A stretch of DNA of 47,768 bases from Collinsella sp. (GCA_018376905.1 JAHAAK010000016.1:1-47768); one strand, 5' to 3'. Numbered from the stretch's first letter, positions 24,776-36,848 are shown. Translations and numbers: made by a program. The notes: generated from the sequence alone by a model not told the origin.

Positions 24776-25927
24776 TTACTGTTCGGTTAACGCTGCGGAT
24801 CGTTTTGGAAGGCTTACGAGCATGGTAGCCCCGTTCTCGGAACTTGTTTCGACCTCTACCGTGCCACCGTGAAGTGCTGCAATCTCCCAAACAAGCGCTA
24901 GCCCGAGTCCTGCGCCGCCGTATGCCCTGCTGCGGGATTTGTCTAGACGAAAGAACGGCTGGAAGATGCTCTCTCGGTACTGCTTGGGTATTCCCGGGCC
25001 CTCATCTTTGACTCGCAGGAGCACGTGGCTGTCGCTGTCGCTGATGGAGACATTGACAGTCGAGCCGGAGCGACTGTAACGGATGGCGTTTTCGGCCAGG
25101 TTGAACAGCAACCGATAGAGGAGCGTGTCGCTCCCGATTACTAAAGCGTCTCCAGCACAGTTGAGGGCTATGCTCCTATTTTCGGCAAGTGGCGCAAGGT
25201 CAGTGAGGACCTCTTCGGACAAGGGACCGAGTTCAACATCGTCCTCGCAAGGAACGCTGCGGAGCTCACTCATTTCAAGCAATACCTTGGTCATTCGAGA
25301 CATGCGCTCGGTTTGTTCTTGTAGCAGGCCGAGCAGCTCGGCTGTTTCTGGTTGCAAACCGGAGTGCTCGGAGATGAATAGTTCAATCTGTGCTTGCATA
25401 AGGGCGAGCGGGGTGCGCAGCTCGTGTGCGGCGTTGCCGGTAAACTGACGCTGTGCAGAGAATCCTTCGCCAAGACGGGCGATCATGTCGTTGAAAGAGG
25501 CGCTGCATCGTTGTAGCTCGGTGGGCACATCTTCACTGAGTCTGATTTCGCTTAGGTTGTCAGGCTGCACGCGCTCTACCTGGGCGGCGAAATCCCGTAG
25601 CGGTTTGAGTGCACGGCCGCTCACAAAGTATGCCAGCGCGCCGCCAAGGAGTGTGACTCCAGCCGTGATGTACCAGGTTGTCGTGCCGAAAGACTCTTGT
25701 GCGTCGTTTACGACGATCGTGACCTTTTCATCGAGGGTCGCTTTCGTTGGATCGAACGCTTGGGGCGAATCTTCACCGGTTGCGTTAAAGGCCGAGATGT
25801 CACTGCCGATGGCATCCATGTAGCGCATGCCCGTATAGCCGACCAGGCAGTTCGTCAGCACGCACGCCGCACACGTCAGCAGTGCCGTCATGATCGTTAT
25901 GCGCCATTGCAGCGAAAGCCTTTTCAT
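24776..25927 (-). CDS. Sensor histidine kinase
   Basis: 383 residues. Two membrane spans (about 10-32 and 83-103) bound a short ~50-residue outside segment, followed by HAMP (ALKPLRDFAAQVERVQ), the phosphoacceptor H-box NAAHELRTPLALM, and N (NLAENAIRYS), G1 (VKDEGPGIP), F and G2 (GGAGLGLALVWEI) boxes. It phosphorylates the OmpR-type partner whose gene overlaps its start by 4 bases. The small outside domain lacks a recognisable ligand fold, so the signal may be in or near the membrane, for example thiol or redox state, given the divergent neighbours. Confidence 0.92.
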   Translation of the reverse strand: MKRLSLQWRITIMTALLTCAACVLTNCLVGYTGMRYMDAIGSDISAFNATGEDSPQAFDPTKATLDEKVTIVVNDAQESFGTTTWYITAGVTLLGGALAYFVSGRALKPLRDFAAQVERVQPDNLSEIRLSEDVPTELQRCSASFNDMIARLGEGFSAQRQFTGNAAHELRTPLALMQAQIELFISEHSGLQPETAELLGLLQEQTERMSRMTKVLLEMSELRSVPCEDDVELGPLSEEVLTDLAPLAENRSIALNCAGDALVIGSDTLLYRLLFNLAENAIRYSRSGSTVNVSISDSDSHVLLRVKDEGPGIPKQYRESIFQPFFRLDKSRSRAYGGAGLGLALVWEIAALHGGTVEVETSSENGATMLVSLPKRSAALTEQ

Positions 25928-26598
25928 TCGCCATCCTCCATAACGTAGCCCTCTCCAATCCGATTGCGAATCGGGTCGTATCCCAAAACGCTGCGCAACT
26001 TTTTTCGGAGCGACGAGATGTGAACGCGGGTTGCGTTGCTAAAGCTGTTCACGGTGCTATCCCAGACGTGTTCGATAAGCTCCTCTTGGCTTACCGGCCG
26101 CCCCTGATTAAGCATCAGGTATTCCAGGATTCCCGTTTCCTTGCGTGTAAGAGATAGAGCCTCACTGTCCACGGAGGCGATGCGCGCCTTGGTGTCAAAG
26201 CTGAGCTTTCCACAGGTTAATACTATGTCGCTTTGCGCGAAACGCCTGAGGGTAAGGCTGCGGATCCTTGCCGCAAGTTCGTCCAGATGAAACGGCTTGG
26301 TTAGGTAATCGTTGGCGCCGGCATCGAGTCCGGCGACTTTATCGGATACTTCGCCACGCGCGGACAGAATCAGCACCTTGGTCTCGCAGTCGGTTTTCCT
26401 AAGTTCCCTGAGCACGGTCATGCCGTCGATACGGGGAAGATTGAGGTCGAGCACCACGAGGTCAAAGACTTCGACGCCCAGCAGGTCGAGCGCCTCCTGC
26501 CCATCGTGGCAGCAGTCGACGCTGTATGCCAGGTTTCGCAAGCTGCGTGCGATTGCATCGCACAGTGCTCGCTCGTCTTCGACGATCAAAATACGCAT
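25924..26598 (-). CDS. OmpR-family response regulator
   Basis: 224 residues. Receiver: MRILIVEDERALCDAIARSL, acidic pocket, phospho-aspartate in LVVLDLNLPRIDG, T/S and K in LSARG and YLTKPFH. The C-terminal winged helix ends RVHISSLRKKLRSVLGYDPI..GEGYVMED. ATG 26598 with AAGGAG is preferred over the longer frame to 26616. The stop overlaps the kinase start (ATGA). Divergent from the CxxC microprotein/polyferredoxin/TlpA operon with 87 bases between the starts, the likely target. Confidence 0.92.
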   Translation of the reverse strand: MRILIVEDERALCDAIARSLRNLAYSVDCCHDGQEALDLLGVEVFDLVVLDLNLPRIDGMTVLRELRKTDCETKVLILSARGEVSDKVAGLDAGANDYLTKPFHLDELAARIRSLTLRRFAQSDIVLTCGKLSFDTKARIASVDSEALSLTRKETGILEYLMLNQGRPVSQEELIEHVWDSTVNSFSNATRVHISSLRKKLRSVLGYDPIRNRIGEGYVMEDGE

Positions 26599-26628
26599 AA
26601 CAGTCTCCTTGCACATTCCAAATCGCGC

Positions 26629-26656
26629 TTAACACGGATTTTATAGTCGATATGGT
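26629..26656 (+). promoter_or_regulatory. Candidate promoter of the CxxC/polyferredoxin/TlpA operon
   Basis: TTAACA (26629-26634), 16-base spacer, TATGGT (26651-26656), 30 bases before the microprotein start. It sits in the divergent region shared with the response-regulator gene. The -10 is a poor match, which suits activation by that regulator. Confidence 0.4.
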
Positions 26657-26685
26657 CCAATGGTCGCGTAACGAAAGGAGTGGTC

Positions 26686-26835
26686 GTGTTGTTCAAAGCG
26701 GTAAAACCCGTGGTACAGGTCGCTTTGTTGATCGTCGGAATTGCCATGGTGTGCTTTGGCGTTATGCGTGGCGAGGCGGATGCCGTGCTGGCCAAAGCGA
26801 TTAGGCTGTGCTTGGAGTGTATCGGAATTGGATAA
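26686..26835 (+). CDS. CxxC membrane microprotein (CD1871A-like)
   Basis: 49 residues: LFKAVKPVVQVALLIVGIAM, then VCFGVMRGEADAVLAKAIRL and CLECIGIG. One membrane span (about 8-27) is followed by a short amphipathic segment and a C-terminal C-x-x-C. This matches the small CD1871A-type CXXC family that recurs beside polyferredoxin and thioredoxin-like genes in anaerobes. The start is GTG 26686 (AAAGGAG, 5 bases) or TTG 26689 (8 bases). The stop overlaps the next gene's start. The pair of cysteines at the membrane face could shuttle electrons or disulfides between the two larger partners (inference). Confidence 0.7.
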   Translation: MLFKAVKPVVQVALLIVGIAMVCFGVMRGEADAVLAKAIRLCLECIGIG

Positions 26836-27730
26836 AAGAGAAAACACTGCGTCGCATGTTTTGGCCCGATTTCGCGGATTCATTCAAGCGGCGGCGACGC
26901 TTATCACCAACATTCACCTGCCAAACTTTGCCAAAGGCAGCATCTATCAGGGTGCGGGAAAAACGGTCTGCGTGCCTGGACTTAACTGCTATTCGTGTCC
27001 CGCGGCATCGGGTGCGTGCCCCATTGGGTCGTTCCAATCGGTGGTGGGTTCATCCAAGTTTAACTTTTCTTACTACGTCACCGGTACGCTCATTCTGCTC
27101 GGCGTGCTGCTGGGACGATTTGTATGCGGCTTTCTGTGCCCGTTTGGCTGGCTACAGGAGCTGCTTCACAAGATTCCCGGCAAAAAGCTTTCGACAAAAA
27201 GGCTCAAGGCGCTTACGTATATCAAATACGTTGTGCTGCTGTTTGCTGTGGTATTGCTGCCTGTGCTGGTGGTCAACGATGTGGGGATGGGCGATCCGTT
27301 CTTTTGCAAATACGTCTGTCCGCAGGGCGTGCTCGAGGGTGCCATTCCGCTGGCCATTGCCAACGCCGGCATTCGATCTGCGCTGGGGCAGCTCTTTACC
27401 TGGAAACTCGTCGTTCTCATTGCCGTGGTAGTGCTGAGCGTTTTGTTCTACCGCCCCTTCTGCAAATGGATTTGTCCGCTCGGCGCATTCTATGCGCTCA
27501 TGAATAAGGTGTCCCTGCTGGGGATTCGGGTCGATGCGTGCAAATGCGTCTCGTGCGGCAAGTGTTCAAAGGTTTGTCAGATGGACGTTGATGTGGTCCG
27601 CGCACCCAATCATGCCGAATGTATCCGGTGCGGAAAGTGCATTGGGGCCTGTCCCGTCGATGCCATCAGCTATCGCTATGGCCTGGATGTGTCGGCAGAA
27701 AAGCTCTCCCCGACCGCCGATGAAAAGTAA
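26828..27730 (+). CDS. Membrane 4Fe-4S polyferredoxin (NapH/YccM-like)
   Basis: 300 residues. After a short amphipathic head comes VCVPGLNCYSCPAASGACPI, then membrane spans at about 78-97, 132-152 and 193-212. Two C-x3-C-P pairs lie on the inner face (CGFLCPFGW; CKWICPLGA). A two-cluster ferredoxin tail (CVSCGKCSKVCQ; CIRCGKCIGACPVDAI) completes it. Such proteins pass electrons from the cytoplasm through the membrane. The start is uncertain: TTG 26828 (GGAG 10 bases before) overlaps the microprotein stop and gives a family-like length; an ATG at 26741 would overlap that gene far more. It is 30 bases before the TlpA gene. Confidence 0.85.
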   Translation: MDKRENTASHVLARFRGFIQAAATLITNIHLPNFAKGSIYQGAGKTVCVPGLNCYSCPAASGACPIGSFQSVVGSSKFNFSYYVTGTLILLGVLLGRFVCGFLCPFGWLQELLHKIPGKKLSTKRLKALTYIKYVVLLFAVVLLPVLVVNDVGMGDPFFCKYVCPQGVLEGAIPLAIANAGIRSALGQLFTWKLVVLIAVVVLSVLFYRPFCKWICPLGAFYALMNKVSLLGIRVDACKCVSCGKCSKVCQMDVDVVRAPNHAECIRCGKCIGACPVDAISYRYGLDVSAEKLSPTADEK

Positions 27731-27760
27731 AACAAGCTTCGACAAAACGGAGGAATGACC

Positions 27761-28732
27761 ATGAAGCTTTCTAAAATTGCGGCCCTATTTATGGTGCCGG
27801 TATTGGCCTTGTGCCTTGTGGCATGTTCGGCGCCCGGTGGCAATGCGAGCGAATCTGCGAGCTCCGATCCTAAGATCGCAGAACTCACTGCGCAGAAGCC
27901 GGCCAATGCCGACGAGGCCGCCGAGCTGTATGCGAAGCTCATGCAGAAGGAGAACGAGATCTTTTCGAGTGATAACGCGCTGTGGGAAAAGGTATTCAAT
28001 GCGGCAAATAAAGACTCGGCAATGATTGAGGATGGCAGCAATTACGGCGATTTTCTGCTCAAGACCATCGACGGCGCTAAGGATGAGTTCACGGCGGATG
28101 AGCTTAAGACACTCAAGGCCGGTGCACAGCAGATCAAGGAGATCGAGGACAAGCTCGAGAGCCTGGAGAAGGAGTTCCCCGGCTGTGGAAGCACGCCGAG
28201 CGCAGGCGAGAGCGTCGACGCTTCGACCGCTGGCATGACGGCCGGTGCCAATGCTTCGAGCGAGGCGACGAAATTCCCCAGCTTTACGGGCAAAGATCTG
28301 GATGGCAACGACGTGAACAGCGACGAGCTGTTCTCTAAGAACAAGGTCACCGTCATGAACTTCTGGTTCACCACTTGCAAGCCGTGCGTGGGCGAGCTGG
28401 GCGACCTTGAGAAACTGAATAAGGAGCTTGCCGAGAAGGGCGGCCAGGTCGTGGGCGTCAATTCCTTTACGCTCGATGGCAACAAGGGTGAGATTGCAGA
28501 TGCCAAGGACGTGCTGAGCAAGAAGGGTGTGACATATAAGAACATCTGGTTCAAGTCGGATAGCGAGGCCGGTAAGTTTACGTCAAATTTGTTCTCGTTC
28601 CCGACAACGTATGTCATCGATCAGAATGGCAACATCGTAGGGGATCCCATCGTGGGAGCCATCAGCTCCGCCGAGCAGCGCGCAGCACTCGACAAGCTTA
28701 TCGACCAGGCGATTGCGAATAGCGAGCAGTAG
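27761..28732 (+). CDS. TlpA-family thioredoxin-like lipoprotein
   Basis: 323 residues. Signal peptide with lipobox LVAC (C22), a Ser/Ala linker, a helical N-terminal domain of ~140 residues (LMQKENEIFSSDNALWEKVF..), then a TlpA/ResA-type thioredoxin fold with FWFTTCKPCVGEL (C206, C209) and the cis-proline region FSFPTTYVID. It should act outside the membrane as a thiol-disulfide reductase fed with electrons from inside. ATG 27761 is preferred because GGAGG is 7 bases away; ATG 27755 is only 1 base away. The helical domain resembles those in other TlpA proteins of this class but has no named function. Confidence 0.9.
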   Translation: MKLSKIAALFMVPVLALCLVACSAPGGNASESASSDPKIAELTAQKPANADEAAELYAKLMQKENEIFSSDNALWEKVFNAANKDSAMIEDGSNYGDFLLKTIDGAKDEFTADELKTLKAGAQQIKEIEDKLESLEKEFPGCGSTPSAGESVDASTAGMTAGANASSEATKFPSFTGKDLDGNDVNSDELFSKNKVTVMNFWFTTCKPCVGELGDLEKLNKELAEKGGQVVGVNSFTLDGNKGEIADAKDVLSKKGVTYKNIWFKSDSEAGKFTSNLFSFPTTYVIDQNGNIVGDPIVGAISSAEQRAALDKLIDQAIANSEQ

Positions 28733-28811
28733 AAAACGCGTAAAGCGTAGCGAGGATCGTGCGCCGCTGTGCGAAGTAGTCCGCTGCTTTTCAAGATAAG
28801 CTCCACCATAT

Positions 28812-28839
28812 AGAGGTCCCGCTCGGGACCTCTTCTTTT
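28812..28839 (+). terminator. Factor-independent terminator after the TlpA gene
   Basis: Perfect 10-base stem AGAGGTCCCG / CGGGACCTCT (28812-28821, 28824-28833), a two-base loop and the tail TCTTTT. Confidence 0.9.
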
Positions 28840-28986
28840 GGGTGCCATCCCGTTCGTTTTTTGGCGCCGTTCGTTACATTCCTCACTGGCTCCGGCAAAA
28901 AATGGGGATAGAGTAGGACAAACGCGTCGAATACGAACGGCGGGGAAGAGCGGGCAAGTGCGCCCGCGTGGGAGAGGTTGCCGTCC

Positions 28987-32236
<3,250 letters not shown>

Positions 32237-32238
<2 letters not shown>

Positions 32239-32269
32239 TCTGGCAAAGGGACTGTCCCTTTGCCAGATT
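32237..32269. repeat. Perfect 33-base palindrome, GGGAC/GTCCC family
   Basis: Arms of 16 bases (32237-32252 and 32254-32269) around one T. The core CAAAGGGAC-n-GTCCCTTTG is shared with the palindrome at 40003. It overlaps the ABC transporter stop codon and probably ends transcription of this and the convergent gene. Confidence 0.8.
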
Positions 32270-32297
32270 TGGGAAGGGACATCCCCCTCTCCTGCGC

Positions 32298-33431
32298 CTA
32301 GCTCGTTTTGCCCATCAACGTGATGCGGATGCTTGGATGGGTGTACTCGTCAAACTCGTCCTCGGGATCCGTGTCAAACGAGTAATACGCTTTGATGGGG
32401 TCATCGCTCGTCCTGATGGAGATACTCTCGTAGAGCGAACCGTTCAAGAAAGCCTGCCTAAACTCTTCGGGGAGCTTTTGCGGTGCTAGGAGCTCGGGGC
32501 TCACGGTCTTGACGTCTGCGGTTTGGACGACAGAGGAAAGCTCGTCAAAGTCGAGCTCGATGCGGGCGAGGTTGTTCTCAAGGCTCGCATCGGGGTCGAT
32601 TTCCGCTATGTAACTCACTTCCTTGAGCGTTCCCTTGTTGTCGAAATCCAGGTACGTATAGGTCTTCTGGGTATCGGAGTCGCCGTCGTGTAAGTAGCCG
32701 CGGACGTGATAGCCGTAATCTTGATATCGCTCGTAGGGATCATCGGCAGACACGTACTCGCATGCGGGCTCTAACGTCTTGCGGGCGATGGCGATCTGTT
32801 CGGCCGCGGCCGCGGCGTTCTCCTGCATCTCGATGTTTCCCTGCGCCAGCTGCGGGATATAGGCACCGCATACGATTGCGAGGGGCAGCGCCACAAGCGC
32901 GATGATCCACTTTTTTGCACGGGGGACAGGCAAGCCACAGGCCTCCGCCATGGCCTTTGCGTTAGCGAAGCTCTCGGTAAGCACGTCTGCTGCGGTGGCA
33001 ACGGCGCCTACGGCGGCGGCGACTTCTGCCGCACCGCCCAGATTGCGTGCGGTCTCGTTGTCGCTGTTCTTGAGTAAGCGCGCGGCGGCCTGCGTACCGA
33101 CAACGCCTGCGATTTGTGCCGAGCGGTCTTTCTCGGTCTGCTCGACGACGAGTCGGCACTGCATTTCCTTCCACTGCTTGCCGCGCATACCAAAGCGCGG
33201 CGCGAGCGTGCAGTAGCAGAATATGACGAGCTCGATGGCGGCGAGCACCAGGGCGGTCATCATGCCCGTCTCTTGGAAGCCTTCGTGATGAAAGACGATG
33301 TCGTCAATCATTTCGAAGGGAATAATCAAAAATGGCAGCACGAATGCCATGGCAAGCGCCGCACCGGCAATCTTGGGGTAGATGCAGTATCGCTGGATGC
33401 GCTTGCGTTCTTGTTCGGAAAGTGTAGCCAT
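32298..33431 (-). CDS. Conserved membrane protein of unknown function
   Basis: 377 residues. Two N-terminal spans (about 18-38 and 50-72, with FCYCTLAPRFGMRG at the end of the second), a cytoplasmic Ala-rich helical part (AARLLKN..AVGAVATAADV), a third span near 170-190, and a ~190-residue acidic beta-rich C-terminal domain probably outside. I do not recognise a family. ATG 33431 follows AAGGA. The open frame upstream to 33770 is not part of the gene; it is a decayed duplicate of residues ~60 onwards (see 33488-33698). Confidence 0.7.
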   Translation of the reverse strand: MATLSEQERKRIQRYCIYPKIAGAALAMAFVLPFLIIPFEMIDDIVFHHEGFQETGMMTALVLAAIELVIFCYCTLAPRFGMRGKQWKEMQCRLVVEQTEKDRSAQIAGVVGTQAAARLLKNSDNETARNLGGAAEVAAAVGAVATAADVLTESFANAKAMAEACGLPVPRAKKWIIALVALPLAIVCGAYIPQLAQGNIEMQENAAAAAEQIAIARKTLEPACEYVSADDPYERYQDYGYHVRGYLHDGDSDTQKTYTYLDFDNKGTLKEVSYIAEIDPDASLENNLARIELDFDELSSVVQTADVKTVSPELLAPQKLPEEFRQAFLNGSLYESISIRTSDDPIKAYYSFDTDPEDEFDEYTHPSIRITLMGKTS

Positions 33432-33487
33432 AGCCGGTCCTTGGTGTCGTGGCGGTCGTTGCGGCGCGCGGGATGCGTCAGTCTGGG

Positions 33488-33698
33488 CTAGCGTTGGATA
33501 AGAGCATAGAGCAAGATACTCACCGCAATGAGCAGAAGGCCGATGTCCCCAACCAAGATGAGCGCGAGCAAGGATATCTGCGACGTGGTCACGGCGTTTC
33601 TGAGCGGCAACCGGAGCGTAGACCTGCTCTGCAGCTCCTTCACTGTTTACCCTGCATCCCAAGTGCGGCGCAAGTGAGCAATAGCAAAACTTTGTCAC
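33488..33698 (-). pseudogene. Broken paralogue of the adjacent membrane protein
   Basis: The minus strand reads VTKFCYCSLAPHLG, matching IFCYCTLAPRFG of the neighbour. After restoring two single-base deletions (one in the CTTT of LG/FG, one in TGG at the W codon) it continues MQGKQWKELQSR, like MRGKQWKEMQCR. A further membrane span follows (SLLALILVGDIGLLLIAVSI) to the stop at 33488. As it stands a 51-residue frame from GTG 33643 could still be translated, but the two lost bases argue for a dead duplicate. Confidence 0.75.
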
Positions 33699-33787
33699 GC
33701 GTAAAAGCAAGGAAGTCGCAAGGTCTGGGGCGGGGATGCTGGCATACGCCTCGGATACAATCGAAGCCATGCTAGAAAGAGGCTTCG

Positions 33788-36232
33788 ATGATTAAAAAAT
33801 CGTTCTTTAATCCGTTTTCGTCGCTGCTGCTTGCGCTTGCCGGCTTGGCCTTTTTGGTTGACGTCGTACCGCAGGCGCAAGGCCAGACGGGCGTGTTTGC
33901 ACCTGCCGTGCTGTTTTTGATGTGGCTGGTTGGCGGCCTGGTGCGCCTGTTCTACGAAAACGAAGCCAAGCGCAGCTTCGACCGGCACATGTTCAAGGCG
34001 AACCATGCGGCCGTTTGGAAACGTGTCGACGCTTGCTGGATCCAAGTCGATGCTGACCGGCTTGTGCCCGGCGATGTGATTCGCCTGTATGCCGGCATGC
34101 TCTGCCCGGTCGATGCGGTTCTTGCTAAGGGCGACCACATCCTTGTCTCCGAATCGTCGCTTACGGGCGAGAGCGGTCAGACCACCAAGCGAGAAGGGGA
34201 GGCCGTCCGTGCTGGAACGACCATCGTCGACGGAAAGGCTTCGGCAACCGTTCTCGCTCGCGTTGCCGAGGAGCCGCCCACATCGCCGCAGCGCGCTCGG
34301 CTAGGCACGCAGTTTGGCGTTGGTGCCAGGAGCATCTGTGCCGCCCTGGTAAGGTGCATGCTCATCGTGCTGCCGTTTGTCATTATGATTCGAGGTTTTG
34401 TGCTGGGCGACTGGGCGCAGGCCCTGCTGTTTGCCCTGGGCACGGCCGTTGGCCTGGTCCCCGAGATGCTGCCGGTCGTCACGAGCGTGTGCCTTTCGGG
34501 CAGCGCGCATCGCCTTAAGAACAAACAGGTCATCGTTAAAAACGTTGACGCCATGGAATCGCTGGGTTCCATGGACGTGGTGTGCGTGGACAAGACGGGC
34601 ACACTCACCGAGGACACCGCGGTGCTCGAGTACTATACCGATATCCTGGGCAACGAAAGCGAGCAAACGCTCAGCCTGGCGTATTTGGAGAGTAAGAGCC
34701 AGGGGGCGGCCGCCAACCAGCTCAACCGGGCCATTGCCGACGCGTGCGCCGCGCCCGAGTTGCGTCTCGCCGCCAAAGACCTCGCAGGCGCATTTACCCT
34801 GCACGCATCTGATCCTTTCGACCACGTCACCAAGGCTTCGGGCGTTAAGCTCGATGCCACGCCTGGGGCGCTTGGTTGCCTGGGGCTGCAGGCTCGTCCT
34901 GGCAATCACTTGACCATCGTAAAGGGCGAGGTCGAGAGTGTTTGCGCTCGTTGTGCCTGGGCCAACTTTAAAGGGGAACTCGTCCCCATGGACGCCGCGG
35001 GCCGCCAGAGCGCCTATGAGGTTGCCGAGGACATGCGTGCCGACGGCATCAAGGTCCTCGCCGTTGCCTACAGCACAACGTCTTCGGACTGGGGTGACCT
35101 GGTGCTCTGCGGCTTTTTGGGCTTTTTCGATCGACCCAAGGCAAGCGCTCGCGCCGCCGTGCGCGCGCTGTCCGACCTTTCCGTTGAGGTGCGCGTGCTT
35201 ACCGGTGACTCGGCTTCGGTTGCCCGGTCAACCTGTTCGCGCCTGGGCATTCCTGCCGATAGCGTTATCACTGGCAGCATGCTCGATGCCATGGAGGAGT
35301 CCGAGGCGCTTGTTCGCGTGGGGCGTACTCGTGTGTTTGCCGAGCTCACACCCGCGCAAAAGGCTCATGTTGTCAGTCTCATTCGACTCTCTGGCCATAC
35401 GGTCGGCTATATCGGCGATGGTGTGAACGATGTGCCGGCGCTTACGTCGGCAGATGTCGGCATCGTTGTGGACTCGGCGGCAGCGGAATCCAAAAAGGTT
35501 GCCGATCTGGTACTGCTCGAGCGCGACCTGGGCGTGGTCGCCGAGGGCGTCAGCGAAGGCAGGACTTCGTTCGCCAACGCTTCCAAGTACATTCGCATCG
35601 CGTCGAGTTCCAACTTTGGCAATATCTGCTCGGTTGCCGCCTCGAGTATCTTCCTGCCGTTTTTGCCGGCAACCGCCGCTCAGCTGCTTTTGCTCAACCT
35701 GTGCTATGACGCCACCTGCCTGGCGCTCTCGTGGGATAACGTCGACGATGCGGAGATCGCCCGTCCCAAGGCATGGTCGGGCAAGGGCCTCGGCAGCTTT
35801 ATGCTTCACTTTGGCTTCGCGAGTTCGGCGTTTGACATCATCACGTTTGCCATTTTACTCCTGGGCGTTTGCCCCGCGGTGTGCGGTGGGTCCTTTGTCA
35901 CGTTGAGTGCTGCGGGCCAGGCGGCCTTTATCGCGACCTTCCAGACCGGATGGTTACTGGAGTGCGCTTGGACCGAATCGCTCGTGCTCCTCGTCTTGCG
36001 AGCGCGGAACGTTCGCGACGGGGACCGGCCGTGTCGTCCGCTCGTGATAATGGTCGCCACCATGCTTATCGCCTCGGCCCTTCTCGCGCTGAGTCCTGCC
36101 GCGCAACTGCTCGGCCTTGTCACGCTGCCCATGTGGTATCTGGGCATCGTTGCACTGCTGAGCGTGTTGTATCTTGTTGTTGTTTCGACGATCAAGCGGG
36201 TTTACCTGTCCCGCTCGAGCAGTCTGTTCTAG
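33788..36232 (+). CDS. Cation-transporting P-type ATPase, MgtA-like paralogue
   Basis: 814 residues. Actuator TGES (LTGESGQTT), phosphorylation site D268 in DKTGTLT, hinge GDGVNDVPAL, and the P3B-type membrane motif SSNFGNICSVAASSIFLPFLPA plus LNLCYDATCLALSWDNVDD, as in magnesium ATPases. Compared with mgtA at 36995 it is about 100 residues shorter at the N-terminus and lacks part of the first cytosolic segment. It probably moves Mg2+ or another divalent ion, but loss of the N-terminal part makes the ion uncertain. The ATG follows AGAAAGAGG. Ten bases before the regulator gene, so co-transcribed. Confidence 0.85.
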   Translation: MIKKSFFNPFSSLLLALAGLAFLVDVVPQAQGQTGVFAPAVLFLMWLVGGLVRLFYENEAKRSFDRHMFKANHAAVWKRVDACWIQVDADRLVPGDVIRLYAGMLCPVDAVLAKGDHILVSESSLTGESGQTTKREGEAVRAGTTIVDGKASATVLARVAEEPPTSPQRARLGTQFGVGARSICAALVRCMLIVLPFVIMIRGFVLGDWAQALLFALGTAVGLVPEMLPVVTSVCLSGSAHRLKNKQVIVKNVDAMESLGSMDVVCVDKTGTLTEDTAVLEYYTDILGNESEQTLSLAYLESKSQGAAANQLNRAIADACAAPELRLAAKDLAGAFTLHASDPFDHVTKASGVKLDATPGALGCLGLQARPGNHLTIVKGEVESVCARCAWANFKGELVPMDAAGRQSAYEVAEDMRADGIKVLAVAYSTTSSDWGDLVLCGFLGFFDRPKASARAAVRALSDLSVEVRVLTGDSASVARSTCSRLGIPADSVITGSMLDAMEESEALVRVGRTRVFAELTPAQKAHVVSLIRLSGHTVGYIGDGVNDVPALTSADVGIVVDSAAAESKKVADLVLLERDLGVVAEGVSEGRTSFANASKYIRIASSSNFGNICSVAASSIFLPFLPATAAQLLLLNLCYDATCLALSWDNVDDAEIARPKAWSGKGLGSFMLHFGFASSAFDIITFAILLLGVCPAVCGGSFVTLSAAGQAAFIATFQTGWLLECAWTESLVLLVLRARNVRDGDRPCRPLVIMVATMLIASALLALSPAAQLLGLVTLPMWYLGIVALLSVLYLVVVSTIKRVYLSRSSSLF

Positions 36233-36241
36233 GGCGGTTCT

Positions 36242-36724
36242 ATGCGTACCAACAGAACCAACATAGCGATTACGCCGGCAGAGGCCGCCGAGCTCAGCAA
36301 CGCGCTGTTCTCGTCCGGTAGCGCCGCCGCTCTCGAACTTGCACCCGTGTTTGCCGATATCGCATCGGGCGGGCTGACCGCCATAGAACTGACAGTTGCC
36401 GGCTCGCAGACAAGTGCCGCTGCGGAGCCCATCGTTATCGGCGATCTTTCCATCGATCTGGCTTCGCGCACCGTTAAAGTGTCGGGCGCGCCCGTTTCGC
36501 TCACGCCCAAAGAATTCGATATCCTGGCCTTTTTGGCGAGCAACCGGGGCACAGTCTTTAGCAAAGAGGAAATCTATCGCGCTGTATGGCAAGACGAATA
36601 TCTGCTCGATGACAGTAACATCATGGCCTTTGTCCGCAAGATCCGAAAGAAGATTGAACCCGAGCCCGACAATCCCCGGTACCTGCTAACTGTTTGGGGT
36701 GTGGGCTATAAAATAGCCGAGTAA
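36242..36724 (+). CDS. Receiver-less OmpR-type winged-helix regulator
   Basis: 160 residues. Residues ~65-158 are a complete OmpR/PhoB winged helix (IVIGDLSIDLASRTVKVSGA; LTPKEFDILAFLASNRGTVF; the wing LTVWGVGYKIAE). The first ~64 residues, which should be a receiver, are instead a short Ala-rich segment with no phospho-aspartate. It must therefore sense something else or act constitutively. Its place between two magnesium-type ATPases suggests control of ion uptake. Confidence 0.8.
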   Translation: MRTNRTNIAITPAEAAELSNALFSSGSAAALELAPVFADIASGGLTAIELTVAGSQTSAAAEPIVIGDLSIDLASRTVKVSGAPVSLTPKEFDILAFLASNRGTVFSKEEIYRAVWQDEYLLDDSNIMAFVRKIRKKIEPEPDNPRYLLTVWGVGYKIAE

Positions 36725-36790
36725 CGCGTTGAATCGTCCGCTTCTATCGACCCCAAAAGCCACTCTGACAATCCTTGCCAAATCGCAAGA

Positions 36791-36837
36791 AAGCCGCAAG
36801 AAACCAGCCATGTGCCCGGTCTTGCGGCTTTTCTATT
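36791..36837 (+). terminator. Terminator after the winged-helix gene
   Basis: Arms AAGCCGCAAG (36791-36800) and CTTGCGGCTT (36821-36830) with a 20-base loop and the tail TTCTATT. It isolates the upstream operon from mgtA. Confidence 0.75.
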
Positions 36838-36848
36838 CTAAGGACAGT

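Noticed and set aside
33432..33770. N-terminal extension of the unknown membrane protein
   Set aside because: The frame is open by chance; ATG 33431 has a good ribosome site and the upstream DNA aligns as a frameshifted duplicate.
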